DNA from: Calliopsis andreniformis
Lineage: Eukaryota; Arthropoda; Insecta; Hymenoptera; Andrenidae
Reading direction: 5' to 3'
Assembly: GCF_051401765.1 (NCBI RefSeq)
Contig: NW_027480565.1
Span: 496,001-560,000, forward strand
DNA length: 64,000 bases
A program made the position numbers and the translations under genes. Shown piece after piece: positions 49,824 through 63,102 of this stretch. The notes under the pieces were generated by a model that was not told the origin of the DNA, searched no databases, and was given only the letters and a program-made list of their open reading frames with translations. Numbering within the stretch: the stretch's first letter is position 1; each line of letters begins with the position of its first letter.

Positions 49824-52800
49824 CTAACGTTCTCGTTTCGAAGCGGCGACTTTCGGTTCCGGAGCGACACGAACGCTCCATGATTCTCGATTATCTCGTC
49901 ACAGGTAAGAGACAGAAGACAACAAGTGCAAGGCTTTAGAGAGCCACAAGCACCAGGAATAAGGATCTACCGTTGTCCCTTCGTTCCGTCGACATTCGGT
50001 TCCGGGGCGACACGAAAGGGGACCTAGAATTTTTTCGCTCGGTCTCCGGAGCGACACGAACGGGGACTTAGAATATTATCGCTCGGGCTCCGGAGCGACA
50101 CGATCGCTCCGATATTCTGCGTTCTCTCGGTCCACGGCCATCAGAGAGCAAAACAGCCTAATAGTTTTAGAGTGCCTCAACGATCAGGAATATGGATCTA
50201 CCGTTCTCGATTCGAACCGACGACTTTCGGTTCCGGAGCGACACGAACGATCCATGATTCTCGATTATCTCGACACAGGTAAGAGACAGAGGACAGCAAG
50301 TGTATGGTTTTAGAGAGCCACGAGCACCAGGAATAAGGATCTACCGTTGTCCCTTCGTTCCGCCGACATTCGGTTCCGGAGCGCCACGAACGGGGACTTA
50401 GAATTTCTTCGCTCGGGCTCCGGAGCGACACGAACGGGGACTTAGAAAATTTTGGCTCGGGCTCGGGAGCGACACGATCGCTCCGATATTCTACGTTCTC
50501 TCGGTCCACGGCCATCAGAGAGCAAAACAGCCTAATAGTTTTAGAGTGCCTCAACGATCAGGAATATGGATCTACCGTTCTCGTTTCGAACCGACGACTT
50601 TCGGTTCCGGAGCGACACGAACGCTCCATGATTCTCGATTATCTCGACACAGGTAAGAGACAGAGGACAGCATGTGTATGGTTTTAGAGAGCCACGAGCA
50701 CCAGGAATAAGGATCTACCGTTGTCCCTTCGTTCCGTCGACATTCGGTTCCGGAGCGACACGAACGGGGACTTAGAATTTTTTCGCTCGGGCTCCGGAGC
50801 GACACGAACGGGGACTTAGAATATTTTCGCTCGGACTCCGGACCGACACGATCGCTCCGATATGCTACGTTCTCTCGGTCCACGGCCATCAGAGAGCAAA
50901 ACAGCCTAATAGTTTTACAGTGCCTCAACGATCAGGAATATGGATCTAACGTTCTCGTTTCGAACCGACGACTTTCGGTTCCGGAGCGACACGAACGCTC
51001 CATGATTCTCGATTATTTCGACACAGGTAAGAGACAGAGGACAACAAGTGTATGGTTTTAGAGAGCCACGAGCACTAATAATAAGGATCTACCGTTGTCC
51101 CTTCGTTCCGACGACATTCGGTTCCGGAGCGACACGAACGGCGACTTAGAATTTTTTCGCTCGGGCTCCGGAGCGACACGAACGTGGACTTAGAATTTTT
51201 TCGCTCGGGCTCCGGAGCGACACGAACGGGGTCTTAGAATTTTTTCGCTCGGACTCCGGAGCGACACGATCGCTCCGATATTCTACGTTCTCTCTGTCCA
51301 CGGGCATCAGAGAGCAAGACAGCCTAATAGTTTTGGAGTGCCTCAACGATCAGGAATATGGATCTAACGTTCTCGTTTCGAACCGACGACTTTCGGTTCC
51401 GTAGCGACACGAAGGCTCCATGATTCTCGATTATTTCGACACAGGTAAGAGACAGAGGACAACAAGTGTATGGTTTTAGAGAGCCACGAGCACCAGGAAT
51501 AAGGATCTACCGTTGTCCCTTCGTTCCGTCGACATTCGGTTCCGGAGCGACACGAACGGGGACTTAGAATTTTTTCGCTCGGGCTCCGGAGCGACACGAA
51601 CGGTGCCTTAGAATTTTTTCGCTCGGGCTCCGGAGCGACACGAACGGGGACTTAGAATATTTTCGCTCGGACTCCGGACCGACACGATCGCTCGGATATG
51701 CTACGTTCTCTCGGTCCACGGGCATCTGAGAGCAAAACAGCCTAATAGCTTTAGAGTGCCTCAACGATCAGGAATATGGATCAAACGTTCTTGTTTCGAA
51801 CCGACGACTTTCGGTTCCGGAGCGACACGAACGCTCCATGATTCTCGATTATCTCGACACAGGTAAGAGGCAGAGGACAACAAGTGTATGGTTTTAGAGA
51901 GCCACGAGCACCAGGAATAAGGATCTACCGTTGTCCCTTCGTTCCGGCGACATTCGGCTCCGGAGCGACACGAACGGTCACTTAGAATTTTTTCGCTCGG
52001 GCTCCGGAGCGACACGAACGGGGACTTAGAATATTTTCGCTCGGACTCCGGAGCGACACGATCGCTCCGATATGCAACGTTCTCTCGGTCCACGGGCATC
52101 AGAGAGCAAAACAGCCTAATGGTTTTAGAGTGCCTCAACGATCAGGAATATGGATCTAACGTTCTCGTTTCGAACCGACGACTTTCGGTTCCGGAGCGAC
52201 ACGAGCGCTCCATGATTCTCGATTATCTCGACACAGGTAAGAGACAGAGGACAGCAAGTGTATGGTTTTAGAGAGCCACGAGCACCAGGAATACGGATCT
52301 ACCGTTGTCCCTTCGTTCCGTCGACATTCGGTTCCGGAGCGACACGAACGGGGACTTAGAATTTTTTCGCTCGGGCTCCGGAGCGACACCAACGGTGCCT
52401 TAGAATTTTTTCGCTCGGGCTCCGGAGGGACACGAACGGGGACTTAGAATATTTTCGCTCGGACTCCGGACCGACACGATCGCTCGGATATGCTACGTTC
52501 TCTCGGTCCACGGGCATCTGAGAGCAAAACAGCCTAATAGCTTTAGAGTGCCTCAACGATCAGGAATATGGATCTAACGTTCTTGTTTCGAACCGACGAC
52601 TTTCGGTTCCGGAGCGACACGAACGCTCCATGATTCTCGATTATCTCGACACAGGTAAGAGGCAGAGGACAACAAGTGTATGGTTTTAGAGAGCCACGAG
52701 CACCAGGAATAAGGATCTACCGTTGTCCCTTCGTTCCGGCGACATTCGGCTCCGGAGCGACACGAACGGTGACTTAGAATTTTTTCGCTCGGGCTCCGGA

Positions 52801-53321
52801 GCGACACGAACGGGGACATAGAATATTTTCGCTCGGACTACGGAGCGACACGATCGCTCCGATATGCAACGTTCTCTCGGTCCACGGGCATCAGAGAGCA
52901 AAACAGCCTAATAGTTTTAGAGTGCCTCAACGATCAGGAATATGGATCTAACGTTCTCGATTCGAAGCGACGACTTTCGGTTCCGGAGCGACACGAACGC
53001 TCCATGATTCTCGATTATCTCGACACAGGTAAGAGACAGAGGACAACAAGGGTATGGTTTTCGAGAGCCACGAGCACCAGGAATAAGGATCTACCGTTGT
53101 CCCTTCGTTCCGGCGACATTCGGTTCCGGAGCGACACGAACGGTGCCTTAGAATTTTTTCGCTCGGGATCCGGAGCGACACGAACGGGGACTTAGAGTAT
53201 CTTCGCTCGGACTCCGGAGCGACACGATCGCTCAGATATGCTACGTTCACTCGGTCCACGGGCATCAGAGAGCAAAACAGCCTAATAGTTTTAGAGTGCC
53301 TCAACGATCAGGAATATGGAT
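49824..53321 (+). repeat. Long shuffled unit, copy 3 (9 monomers)
   Basis: Monomers start at 49824, 50198, 50572, 50946, 51364, 51782, 52156, 52574 and 52948. The units at 50572 and 50946 match 44830 and 45204 at 5,742 bp. The units at 51782 and 52156 match 46370 and 46744 at 5,412 bp, so a 330-bp step was lost near 51364-51600. The unit at 52574 resembles 43005 and 52948 resembles 43379. Odd bases include GCGCCACG (50391), GGGCTCGGGAGCG (50460) and CTCTCTGTCC (51290). Confidence 0.86.
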
Positions 53322-54487
53322 CTAACGTTCTCGATTCGAAGCGACGACTTTCGGTTCCGGAGCGACACGAACGCTCCATGATTCTCGATTATCTCGACAC
53401 AGATAAGAGACAGAGGACAACAAGTGTATGGTTTTAGAGAGCCACGAGCACCAGGAATAAGGATCCACCGTTGTCCCTTCGTTCCGTCGACATTCGGTTC
53501 CGGGGCGACACGAACGGGGACCTAGAATTTTTTCGCTCGGTCTCCGGAGCGACACGAACGGGGACTTAGAATTTTTTCGCTCGGGCTCCGGAGCGACACG
53601 AACGGGGACTTAGAATATTTTCGCTCGGACTCCGGACCGACACGATCGCTCGGATATGCTACGTTCTCTCGGTCCACGGGCATCTGAGAGCAAAACAGCC
53701 TAATAGCTTTAGAGTGCCTCAACGATCAGGAATATGGATCTAACGTTCTTGTTTCGAACCGACGACTTTCGGTTCCGGAGCGACACGAACGCTCCATGAT
53801 TCTCGATTATCTCGATACAGGTAAGAGGCAGAGGACAACAAGTGTATGGTTTTAGAGAGCCACGAGCACCAGGAATAAGGATCTACCGTTGTCCCTTCGT
53901 TCCGGCGACATTCGGCTCCGGAGCGACACGAACGGTGACTTAGAATTTTTTCGCTCGGGCTCCGGAGCGACACGAACGGGGACTTAGAATATTTTCGCTC
54001 GGACTACAGAGCGATACGATCGCTCCGATATGCAACGTTCTCTCGGTCCACGGGCATCAGAGAGCAAAACAGCCTAATAGTTTTAGAGTGCCTCAACGAT
54101 CAGGAATATGGATCTAACGTTCTCGATTCGAAGCGACGACTTTCGGTTCCGGAGCGACACGAAGGCTCCATGATTCTCGATTATGTCGACACAGGTAAGA
54201 GACAGAGGACAACAAGTGTATGGTTTTAGAGAGCCACGAGCACCAGGCATAAGGATCTACCGTTGTCCCTTCGTTCCTTCGACATTCGGTTCCGGAGCGA
54301 CACGAACGGTGCCTTAGAATTTTTTCGCTCGGGATCCGGAGCGACACGAACGGGGACTTAGAGTATCTTCGCTCGGACTCCGGAGCGACACGATCGCTCA
54401 GATATGCTACGTTCACTCGGTCCACGGGCATCAGAGAGCAAAACAGCCTAATAGTTTTAGAGTGCCTCAACGATCAGGAATATGGAT
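53322..54487 (+). repeat. 1,166-bp trimer, copy 1 (418-374-374)
   Basis: Monomers 53322 (CAGATAAGAG, GGATCCACCG), 53740 (CTCGATACAGG, ACTACAGAGCGATACG) and 54114 (GAAGGCTCC, TATGTCG, CAGGCATAAGG). The trimer recurs at 54488 with the same variants. Confidence 0.9.
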
Positions 54488-55697
54488 CTAACGTTCTCGA
54501 TTCGAAGCGACGACTTTCGGTTCCGGAGCGACACGAACGCTCCATGATTCTCGATTATCTCGACACAGATAAGAGACAGAGGACAACAAGTGTATGGTTT
54601 TAGAGAGCCACGAGCACCAGGAATAAGGATCCACCGTTGTCCCTTCGTTCCGTCGACATTCGGTTCCGGGGCGACACGAACGGGGACCTAGAATTTTTTC
54701 GCTCGGTCTCCGGAGCGACACGAACGGGGACTTAGAATTTTTTCGCTCGGGCTCCGGAGCGACACGAACGGGGACTTAGAATATTTTCGCTCGGACTCCG
54801 GACCGACACGATCGCTCGGATATGCTACGTTCTCTCGGTCCACGGGCATCTGAGAGCAAAACAGCCTAATAGCTTTAGAGTGCCTCAACGATCAGGAATA
54901 TGGATCTAACGTTCTTGTTTCGAACCGACGACTTTCGGTTCCGGAGCGACACGAACGCTCCATGATTCTCGATTATCTCGATACAGGTAAGAGGCAGAGG
55001 ACAACAAGTGTATGGTTTTAGAGAGCCACGAGCACCAGGAATAAGGATCTACCGTTGTCCCTTCGTTCCGGCGACATTCGGCTCCGGAGCGACACGAACG
55101 GTGACTTAGAATTTTTTCGCTCGGGCTCCGGAGCGACACGAACGGGGACTTAGAATATTTTCGCTCGGACTACAGAGCGATACGATCGCTCCGATATGCA
55201 ACGTTCTCTCGGTCCACGGGCATCAGAGAGCAAAACAGCCTAATAGTTTTAGAGTGCCTCAACGATCAGGAATATGGATCTAACGTTCTCGATTCGAAGC
55301 GACGACTTTCGGTTCCGGAGCGACACGAAGGCTCCATGATTCTCGATTATGTCGACACAGGTAAGAGACAGAGGACAACAAGTGTATGGTTTTAGAGAGC
55401 CACGAGCACCAGGCATAAGGATCTACCGTTGTCCCTTCGTTCCTTCGACATTCGGTTCCGGAGCGACACGAACGGTGACTTAGAATTTTTTCGCTCGGGC
55501 TCCGGAGCGACACGAACGTGGACTTAGAATTGTTTCGCTCGGGCTCCGGAGCGACACGAACGGGCACTTAGAATATTTTCGCTCGGACTCCGGAGCGACA
55601 CGATCGCTCCCATATGCTACGTTCTCTCGGTCCACGGGCTTCAGAGAGTAAAACAGCCTAATAGTTTTAGAGTGCCTCAACGATCAGGAATATGGAT
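54488..55697 (+). repeat. 1,166-bp trimer, copy 2, last unit longer (418-374-418)
   Basis: Partners lie exactly 1,166 bp after copy 1 for 54488, 54906 and 55280. The third monomer starts like its partner but switches to an AATTGTTTCG module and has three modules, so its second part comes from another lineage (similar to A or H units). Confidence 0.88.
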
Positions 55698-57281
55698 CTA
55701 ACGTTCTCGTTTCGAAGCGACGACTTTCGGTTCCGGAGCGACACGAACGCTCCATGATTCTCGATTATCTCGACACAGGTAAGAGACAGAAGGCAACAAG
55801 TGTATGGTTTTACAGAGCCACGAGCACCAGGAATAAGGATCTACCGTTGTCCCTTCGTTCCGTCGACATTCGGTTCCGGAGCGACACGAACGGGGACTTA
55901 GAATTTTTTCGCTCGGGCTCCGGAGCGACACGAACGGGGACTTAGAATATTTTCGCTTGGACTCCGGAGCTACACGATCGCTCCGATATGCTACGTTCTC
56001 TCGGTCCACGGGCATCAGAGAGCAAAACAGCCTAATAGTCTTAGAGTGCCTCAACGATCAGGAATATGGATCTAACGTTCTCGTTTCGAACCGAAGACTT
56101 TCGGTTCCGGAGCGACACGAAGGCTCCATGATTCTCGATTGTCTCGACACAGGTAAGAGACAGAGGACAACAAGTGTATGGTTTTAGAGAGCCACGAGCA
56201 CCAGGAATAAGGATCTACCGTTGTCCCTTCGATCCGTCGACATTCGGTTCCGGAGCGACACGAACAGGGACTTAGAATTTTTTCGCTCGGGCTCCGGAGA
56301 GACACGAACGGGGACTTAGAATAATTTCGCTCGGACTCCGGAGCGACACGATCGCTCCGATATGCTACGTTCTCTCGGTCCACGGACATCAGAGAGCAAA
56401 ACAGCCTAATAGTTTTAGAGCGCCTCAACGGTCAGGAATGTGGATCTAACGTTCTTGTTTCGAACCGACGACTTTCGGTTCCGGAGCGACACGAACGCTC
56501 CATGATTCTCGATTATCTCCACACAGGTAAGAGACAGAGGACAACAAGAGTATGGTTTTAGAGAGCCACGAGCACCAGGAATAAGGATCCACCGTTGTCC
56601 CTTCGTTCCTTCGACATTCGGTTCCGGAGCGACACGAACGGTGTCTTAGAATTTTTTCGCTCGGGCTCCGGAGCGACACGAACGTGGACTTAGAATTGTT
56701 TCGCTCGGGCTCCGGAGCGACACGAACGGGCACTTAGAATATTTTCGCTCGGACTCCGGAGCGACACGATCGCTCCGATATGCTACGTTCTCTCGCTCCA
56801 CGGACATCAGAGAGCAAAACAGCCTAATAGTTTTAGAGCGCCTCAACGATCAGGAATGTGGCTCTAACGTTCTTGTTTCGAACCGACGACTTTCGGTTCC
56901 GGAGCGACACGAACGCTCCATGATTCTCGATTATCTCGACACAGGTAAGAGACAGAGAACAACAGGTGTATGGTTTTAGAGAGCCACGAGCACCAGGAAT
57001 AAGGATCTACCGTTGTCCCTTCGTTCCGACGACATTCGGTTCCGGGGCGACACGAACGGGGACCTAGAATTTTTTCGCTCGGTCTCCGGAGCGACACGAA
57101 CGGGGACTTAGAATTTTTTCGCTCGGGCTCCGGAGCGACACGAACGGGGACTTAGAATATTATCGCTCGGACTCCGGAGCGACACGATCGCTCACATATG
57201 CTACGTTCTCTCGGTCCACGGGCATCAGAGAGCAAAACAGCCTAATAGTTTTAGAGTGCCTCAACGATCAGGAATATGGAT
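55698..57281 (+). repeat. Monomers related to 41-42 kb and 21-22 kb (374-374-418-418)
   Basis: The unit at 55698 has AGAAGGCAACAAG like 41047, but two modules where that unit has one. F (56072) and H (56446) match 41377 and 41751 at 14,695 bp. F, H and the start of I (56864: AGAACAACAGGTG) match 21291, 21665 and 22083 at 34,781 bp. The second part of 56864 changes to the GGGGCGACACG and GACCTAG lineage of the edge families. Confidence 0.88.
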
Positions 57282-59280
57282 CTAACGTTCTCGTTTCGAA
57301 CCGACGACTTTCGGTTCCGGAGCGACACGAACGCTCCATGATTCTCGATTATCTCGACACAGGTAAGAGACAGAGGACAACAAGTGTATGGTTTTAGAGC
57401 GCCACGAGCACCAGGAATAAGGATCTACCGTTGTCCCTTCGCTCCGTCGACATTCCGTTCCGGAGCGACACGAACGGGGACTTCGAATTTTTTCGCTCGG
57501 GCACCGGAGCGACACGAACGGGGACTTAGAATATTTTCGCTCGGACTCCGGAGCGACACGATCGCTCCGATATGCTACGTTCTCTCGGTCCACGAGCATC
57601 AGAGAGCAAAACAGCCTAATAGTTTTAGAGTGCCTCAACTATCAGGAATATGGATCTAACGTTCTCGATTCGAAGCGACGACTTTCGGTTCCGGAGCGAC
57701 ACGAACGCTCCATGATTCTCGATTATCTCGACACAGGTAAGAGACAGAGGACAAGGGTATGGTTTTCGAGAGCCACGAGCACCAGGAATAAGGATCTACC
57801 GTTGTCCCTTCGTTCCGGCGACATTCGGTTCCGGAGCGACACGAACGGGGACTTAGAATTTTTTCGCTCGGGCTCCGGAGCGACACGAACGAGGACTTAG
57901 AATTTTTTCGCTCGGGCTCCGGAGCGACACGAACGGGGACTTAGAATATTTTCGCTCGGACTCCGGAGCGACACGATCGCTCCGATATGCTACGTTCTCT
58001 CGGTCCACGGGCATCAGAGAGCAAAACAGCCTAATAGTTTTAGAGTGCCTCAACGATCAGGAATATGGATCTAACGTTCTCGTTTCGAAGCGACGACTTT
58101 CGGTTCCGGAGCGACACGAACGCTCCATGATTCTCGATTATCTCGACACAGGTAAGAGACAGAGGACAGCAAGTGTATGGTTTTAGAGAGCCACGAGCAC
58201 CAGGAATAAGGATCTACCGTTGTCCCTTCGTTCCGTCGACATTCGGTTCCGGAGCGACACGAACGGGGACTTAGAATTTTTTCGCTCGGGCTCCGGAGCG
58301 ACACGAACGGGGAATTAGAATTTTTTCGCTCGGACTCCGGATCGACACGATCGCTCCGATATGCTACGTTCTCTCGGTCTACGGGCATCAGAGAGCAAAA
58401 CAGCCTAATAGTTTTAGAGTGCCTCAACGATCAGGAATATGGATCTAACGTTCTCGTTTCGAAGCGACGACTTTCGGTTCCGGAGCGACACGAACGCTCC
58501 ATGATTCTCGATTATCTCGACACAGATAAGAGACAGAGGACAACAAGTGTATGGTTTTAGAGAGCCACGAGCACCAGGAATAAGGATCTACCGTTGTCCC
58601 TTCGTTCCGTCGACATTCGGTTCCGGGGCGACACGAACGGGGACCTAGAATTTTTTCGCTCGGTCTCCGGAGCGACACGAACGGGGACTTAGAATTTTTT
58701 CGCTCGGCCTCCGGAGGGACACGAACGGGGACTTAGAATATTTTCGCTCGGACTCCGGTGCGACACGATCGCTCCGATATGCAACGTTCTCTCGGTCCAC
58801 GGGCATCAGAGTGCAAAACAGCCTAATAGTTTTAGAGTGCCCCAACGATCAGGAATATGGATCTAACGTTCTCGTTTCGAAGCGACGACTTTCGGTTCCG
58901 GAGCGACACGTACGCTCCATGATTCACGATTATCTCGACACAGGTAAGAGACAGAGGACAACAAGTGTATGGTTTTAGAGAGCCACGAGCACCAGGAATA
59001 AGGATCTACCGTTGTCCCTTCGTTCCGCCGACATTCGGTTCCGGAGCGACACGAACGGGGACTTAGAATTTTTTCGCTCGGGCTCCGGAGCGACACGAAC
59101 GGGGACTTAGAATTTTTTCGCTCGGGCTCCGGAGCGACACGAACGGGGACTTAGAATATTATCGCTCGGACTCCGGAGCGACACGATCGCTCACATATGC
59201 TACGTTCTCTCGGTCCACGGGCATCAGAGAGCAAAACAGCCTAATACTTTTAGAGTGCCTCAACGATCAGGAATATGGAT
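57282..59280 (+). repeat. Edge-family monomers (374, 415, 374, 418, 418 bp)
   Basis: Monomers 57282, 57656, 58071, 58445 and 58863. The unit at 57656 has the 3-bp deletion ACAAGGGT (near 57751). The unit at 57282 has private bases (GAGCGCCACG, CGCTCCGTCG, CTTCGAATTTT, GGGCACCGG). The unit at 58445 has CAGATAAGAG, like 86. The unit at 58863 starts like 2459 (CACGTACGCTCC, GATTCACG) but has three modules. Confidence 0.87.
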
Positions 59281-61276
59281 CTAGCGTTCTCGTTTCGAAC
59301 CGACGACTTTCGGTTCCGGAGCGACACGAACGCTCCATGATTCTCGATTATCTCGACACAGGTAAGAGACAGAGGACAAGGGTATGGTTTTCGAGAGCCA
59401 CGAGCACCAGGAATAAGGATCTACCGTTGTCCCTTCGTTCCGGCGACATTCGGTTCCGGAGCGACACGAACGGTGCCTTAGAATTTTTTCGCTCGGGATC
59501 CGGAGCGACACGAACGGGGACTTAGAGTATTTTCGCACGGACTCCGGAGCGACACGATCGCTCAGATATGCTACGTTCACTCGGTCCACGGGCATCAGAG
59601 AGCAAAACAGCCTAATAGTTTTAGAGTGCCTCAACGATCAGGAATATGGATCTAACGTTCTCGTTTCGAACCGACGACTTTCGGTTCCGGAGCGGCACGA
59701 ACGCTCCATGATTCTCGATTATCTCGACACAGGTAAGAGACAGAGGAGAAGGGTATGGTTTTCGAGAGCCACGAGCACCAGGAATAAGGATCTACCGTTG
59801 TCCCTTCGTTCCGGCGACATTCGGTTCCGGAGCGACACGAACGGGGACTTAGAATTTTTTCGCTCGGGCTCCGGAGCGACACGAACGAGGACTTAGAATT
59901 TTTTCGCTCGGGCTCCGGAGCGACACGAACGGGGACTTAGAATATTTTCGCTCGGACTCCGGAGCGACACGATCGCTCCGATATGCTACGTTCTCTCGGT
60001 CCACGGGCATCAGAGAGCAAAACAGCCTAATAGTTTTAGAGTGCCTCAACGATCAGGAATATGGATCTAACGTTCTCGTTTCGAAACGACGACTTTCGGT
60101 TCCGGAGCGACACGAACGCTCCATGATTCTCGATTATCTGGACACAGGTACGAGACAGAGGACAACAAGTGCATGGCTTTAGAGAGCAACGAGCACCAGG
60201 GATAAGGATCTACCGTTGTGCCTTCGTTCCATCGACATTCGGTTCCGGAGCGACACGAACGGGGACCTAGAATTTTTTCGCTCGGTCTCCGGAGCGACAC
60301 GAACGGGGACTTAGAATTTTTTCGCTCGGGCTCCGGAGGGACACGAACGGGGACTTAGAATATTTTCGCTCGGACTCCGGAGCGACACGATCGCTCCGAT
60401 ATGCAACGTTCTCTCGGTCCACGGGCATCAGAGAGCAAAACAGCCTAATAGCTTTAGAGTGCCTCAACGATCAGGAATATGGATCTAACGTTCTCGTTTC
60501 GAAGCGACGACTTTCTGTTCCGGAGCGACACGAACGCTCCATGATTCTCGATTATCTCGACACAGGTAAGAGACAGAAGACAACAAGTGCAAGGCTTTAG
60601 AGAGCCACGAGCACCAGGGATAAGGATCTACCGTTGTCCCTTCGTTCCGTCGACATTCGGTTCCGGGGCGACACGAACGGGGACCTAGAATTTTTTCGCT
60701 CGGGCTCCGGAGGGACACGAACGGGGACTTAGAATTTTTTCGCTCGGGCTCCGGAGCGACACGAACGGGGACTTAGAATATTATCGCTCGGACTCCGGAG
60801 CGACACGATCGCTCCCATATGCTACGTTCTCTCGGTCCACGGGCATCAGAGAGCAAAACAGCCGAATAGTTTTAAAGTGCCTCAACGTTCAGGAATATGG
60901 ATCTAACGTTCTCGTTTCGAACCGACGACTTTCGGTTCCGGAGCGACACGAACGCTCCATGATTCTCGATTATCTCGACAGAGGTAAGAGACAGAGGACA
61001 ACAAGTGTATGGTTTTAGAGAGCCACGAGCACTAGGAATAAGGATCTACCGCTGTCCCTTCGTTCCGTCGACATTCGGTTCCGGAGCGACACGAACGGGG
61101 ACTTAGAATTTTTTCACTCGGGCTCCGGAGCGACACGAACGGGGACTTAGAATATTTTCGCTCGGACTCCGGAGGGACACGATCGCCCCGATATGCTACG
61201 TTCTCTCGGTCCACGGGCATCAGAGAGCAAAACAGCATAATAGTCTTAGAGTGCCTCAACGATCAGGAATATGGAT
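59281..61276 (+). repeat. Right-hand copy of 460-1666, with an inserted monomer
   Basis: Monomers 59281 (371 bp), 59652 (415 bp), 60067 (418), 60485 (418) and 60903 (374). The unit at 59281 matches 460 and the unit at 60485 matches 1249. The unit at 59652 starts like 831 (GAGCGGCACG) and continues like 57656 (3-bp deletion, AACGAGGAC). The unit at 60067 then completes the 831 pattern (CTGGACACAGGTACGAG). The unit at 60903 is of another lineage, like 33413 (GCACTAGG, TTTTTTCACTCGG). Confidence 0.9.
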
Positions 61277-63102
61277 CTAACGTTCTCGTTTCGAACCGAC
61301 GACTTTCGGTTCCTGAGCGACACGAAGGCTCCATGATTCTCGATTATCTCGACACAGATAAGAGACAGAGGACAACAAGTGTATGGTTTTAGAGAGCCAC
61401 GAGCACCAGGAATAAGGATCTACCGTTGTCCCTTCGTTCCGTCGACATTCGGTTCCGGGGCGACACGAACGGGGACCTAGAATTTTTTTGCTCGGTCTCC
61501 GGAGCGACACGAACGGGGACTTAGAATTTTTTCGCTCGGCCTCCGGAGGGACACGAACGGGGACTTAGAATATTTTCGCTCGGACTCCGGTGCGACACGA
61601 TCGCTCCGATATGCAACGTTCTCTCGGTCCACGGGCATCAGAGTGCAAAACAGCCTAATAGTTTTAGAGTGCCCCAACGATCAGGAATATGGATCTAACG
61701 TTCTCGTTTCGAAGCGACGACTTTCGGTTCCGGAGCGACACGTACGCTCCATGATTCACGATTATCTCGACACAGGTAAGAGACAGAGGACAACAAGTGT
61801 ACGGTTTTAGAGAGCCACGAGCACCAGGAATAAGGATCTACCGTTGTCCCTTCGTTCCGCCGACATTCGGTTCCGGAGCGACACGAACGGGGACTTAGAA
61901 TATTATCGCTCGGACTCCGGAGCGACACGATCGCTCCCATATGCTACGTTCTCTCGGTCCACGGGCATCAGAGAGCAAAACAGCCTAATAGTTTTAAAGT
62001 GCCTCAACGTTCAGGAATATGGATCTAACGTTCTCGTTTCGAACCGACGACTTTCGGTTCCGGAGCGACACGAACGATCCATGATTCTCGATTATCTCGA
62101 CACAGGTAAGAGACAGAGGACAGCAAGTGTATGGTTTTAGAGAGCCACGAGCACCAGGAATAAGGATCTACCGTTGTCCCTTCGTTCCGTCGACATTCGG
62201 TTCCGGAGCGACACGAACGGGGACTTAGAATTTTTTCGCTCGGGCTCCGGAGCGACACGATCGCTCCGATATTCTGCGTTCTCTCGGTCCACGGCCATCA
62301 GAGAGCAAAACAGACTAATAGTTTTAGAGTGCCTCAACGATCAGGAATATGGATCTACCGTTCTCGATTCGAACCGACGACTTTCGGTTCCGGAGCGACA
62401 CGAACGCTCCATGATTCTCGATTATCTCGACACAGGTAAGAGACAGAGGACAGCAAGTGTATGGTTTTAGAGAGCCACGAGCACCAGGAATAAGGATCTA
62501 CCGTTGTCCCTTCGTTCCGCCGACATTCGGTTCCGGAGCGACACGAACGGGGAGTTAGAATTTTTTCGCTCGGGCTCCGGAGCGACACGAACGGGGACTT
62601 GGAATATTTTCGCTCGGACTCCGGACCGACACGATCGCTCCGATATGCTACGTTCTCTCGGTCCACGGCCATCAGAGAGCATAACAGCCTAATAGTTTTA
62701 GAGTGCCTCAACGATCAGGAATATGGATCTAACGTTCTCGTTTCGAACCGACGACTTTCGGTTCCGGAGCGACACGAACGCTCCATGATTCTCGATTATC
62801 TCGACACAGGTAAGAGACAGAGGACAGGAAGTGTATGCCTTTAGAGATCCACGAGCACCAGGAATAAGGATCTACCGTTTTCCCTTCGTTCCGTCGACAT
62901 TCGGTTCCGGAGCGACACGAACGGTGACTTAGAATTTTTTCGCTCGGGCTCCGGAGCGACACGAACGGGGACTTAGAATATTTTCGCTCGGACTACGGAG
63001 CGACACGATCGCTCCGATATGCAACGTTCTCTCGGTCCACGGGCATCAGAGAGCAAAACAGCCTAATAGTTTTAGAGTGCCTCAACGATCAGGAATATGG
63101 AT
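61277..63102 (+). repeat. 1,826-bp higher-order unit, right-edge copy 1
   Basis: Same five lengths (418-330-330-374-374; starts 61277, 61695, 62025, 62355, 62729) and markers as 2041-3866, at an offset of 59,236 bp. Differences include TCCTGAGCG and CAGATAAGAG in the first S1, TTTTTTTGCTCGG (61487), CAGAGTGCAAAAC (61640), GTGTACGG (61797) and CAGACTAATAG (62311). Confidence 0.92.
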
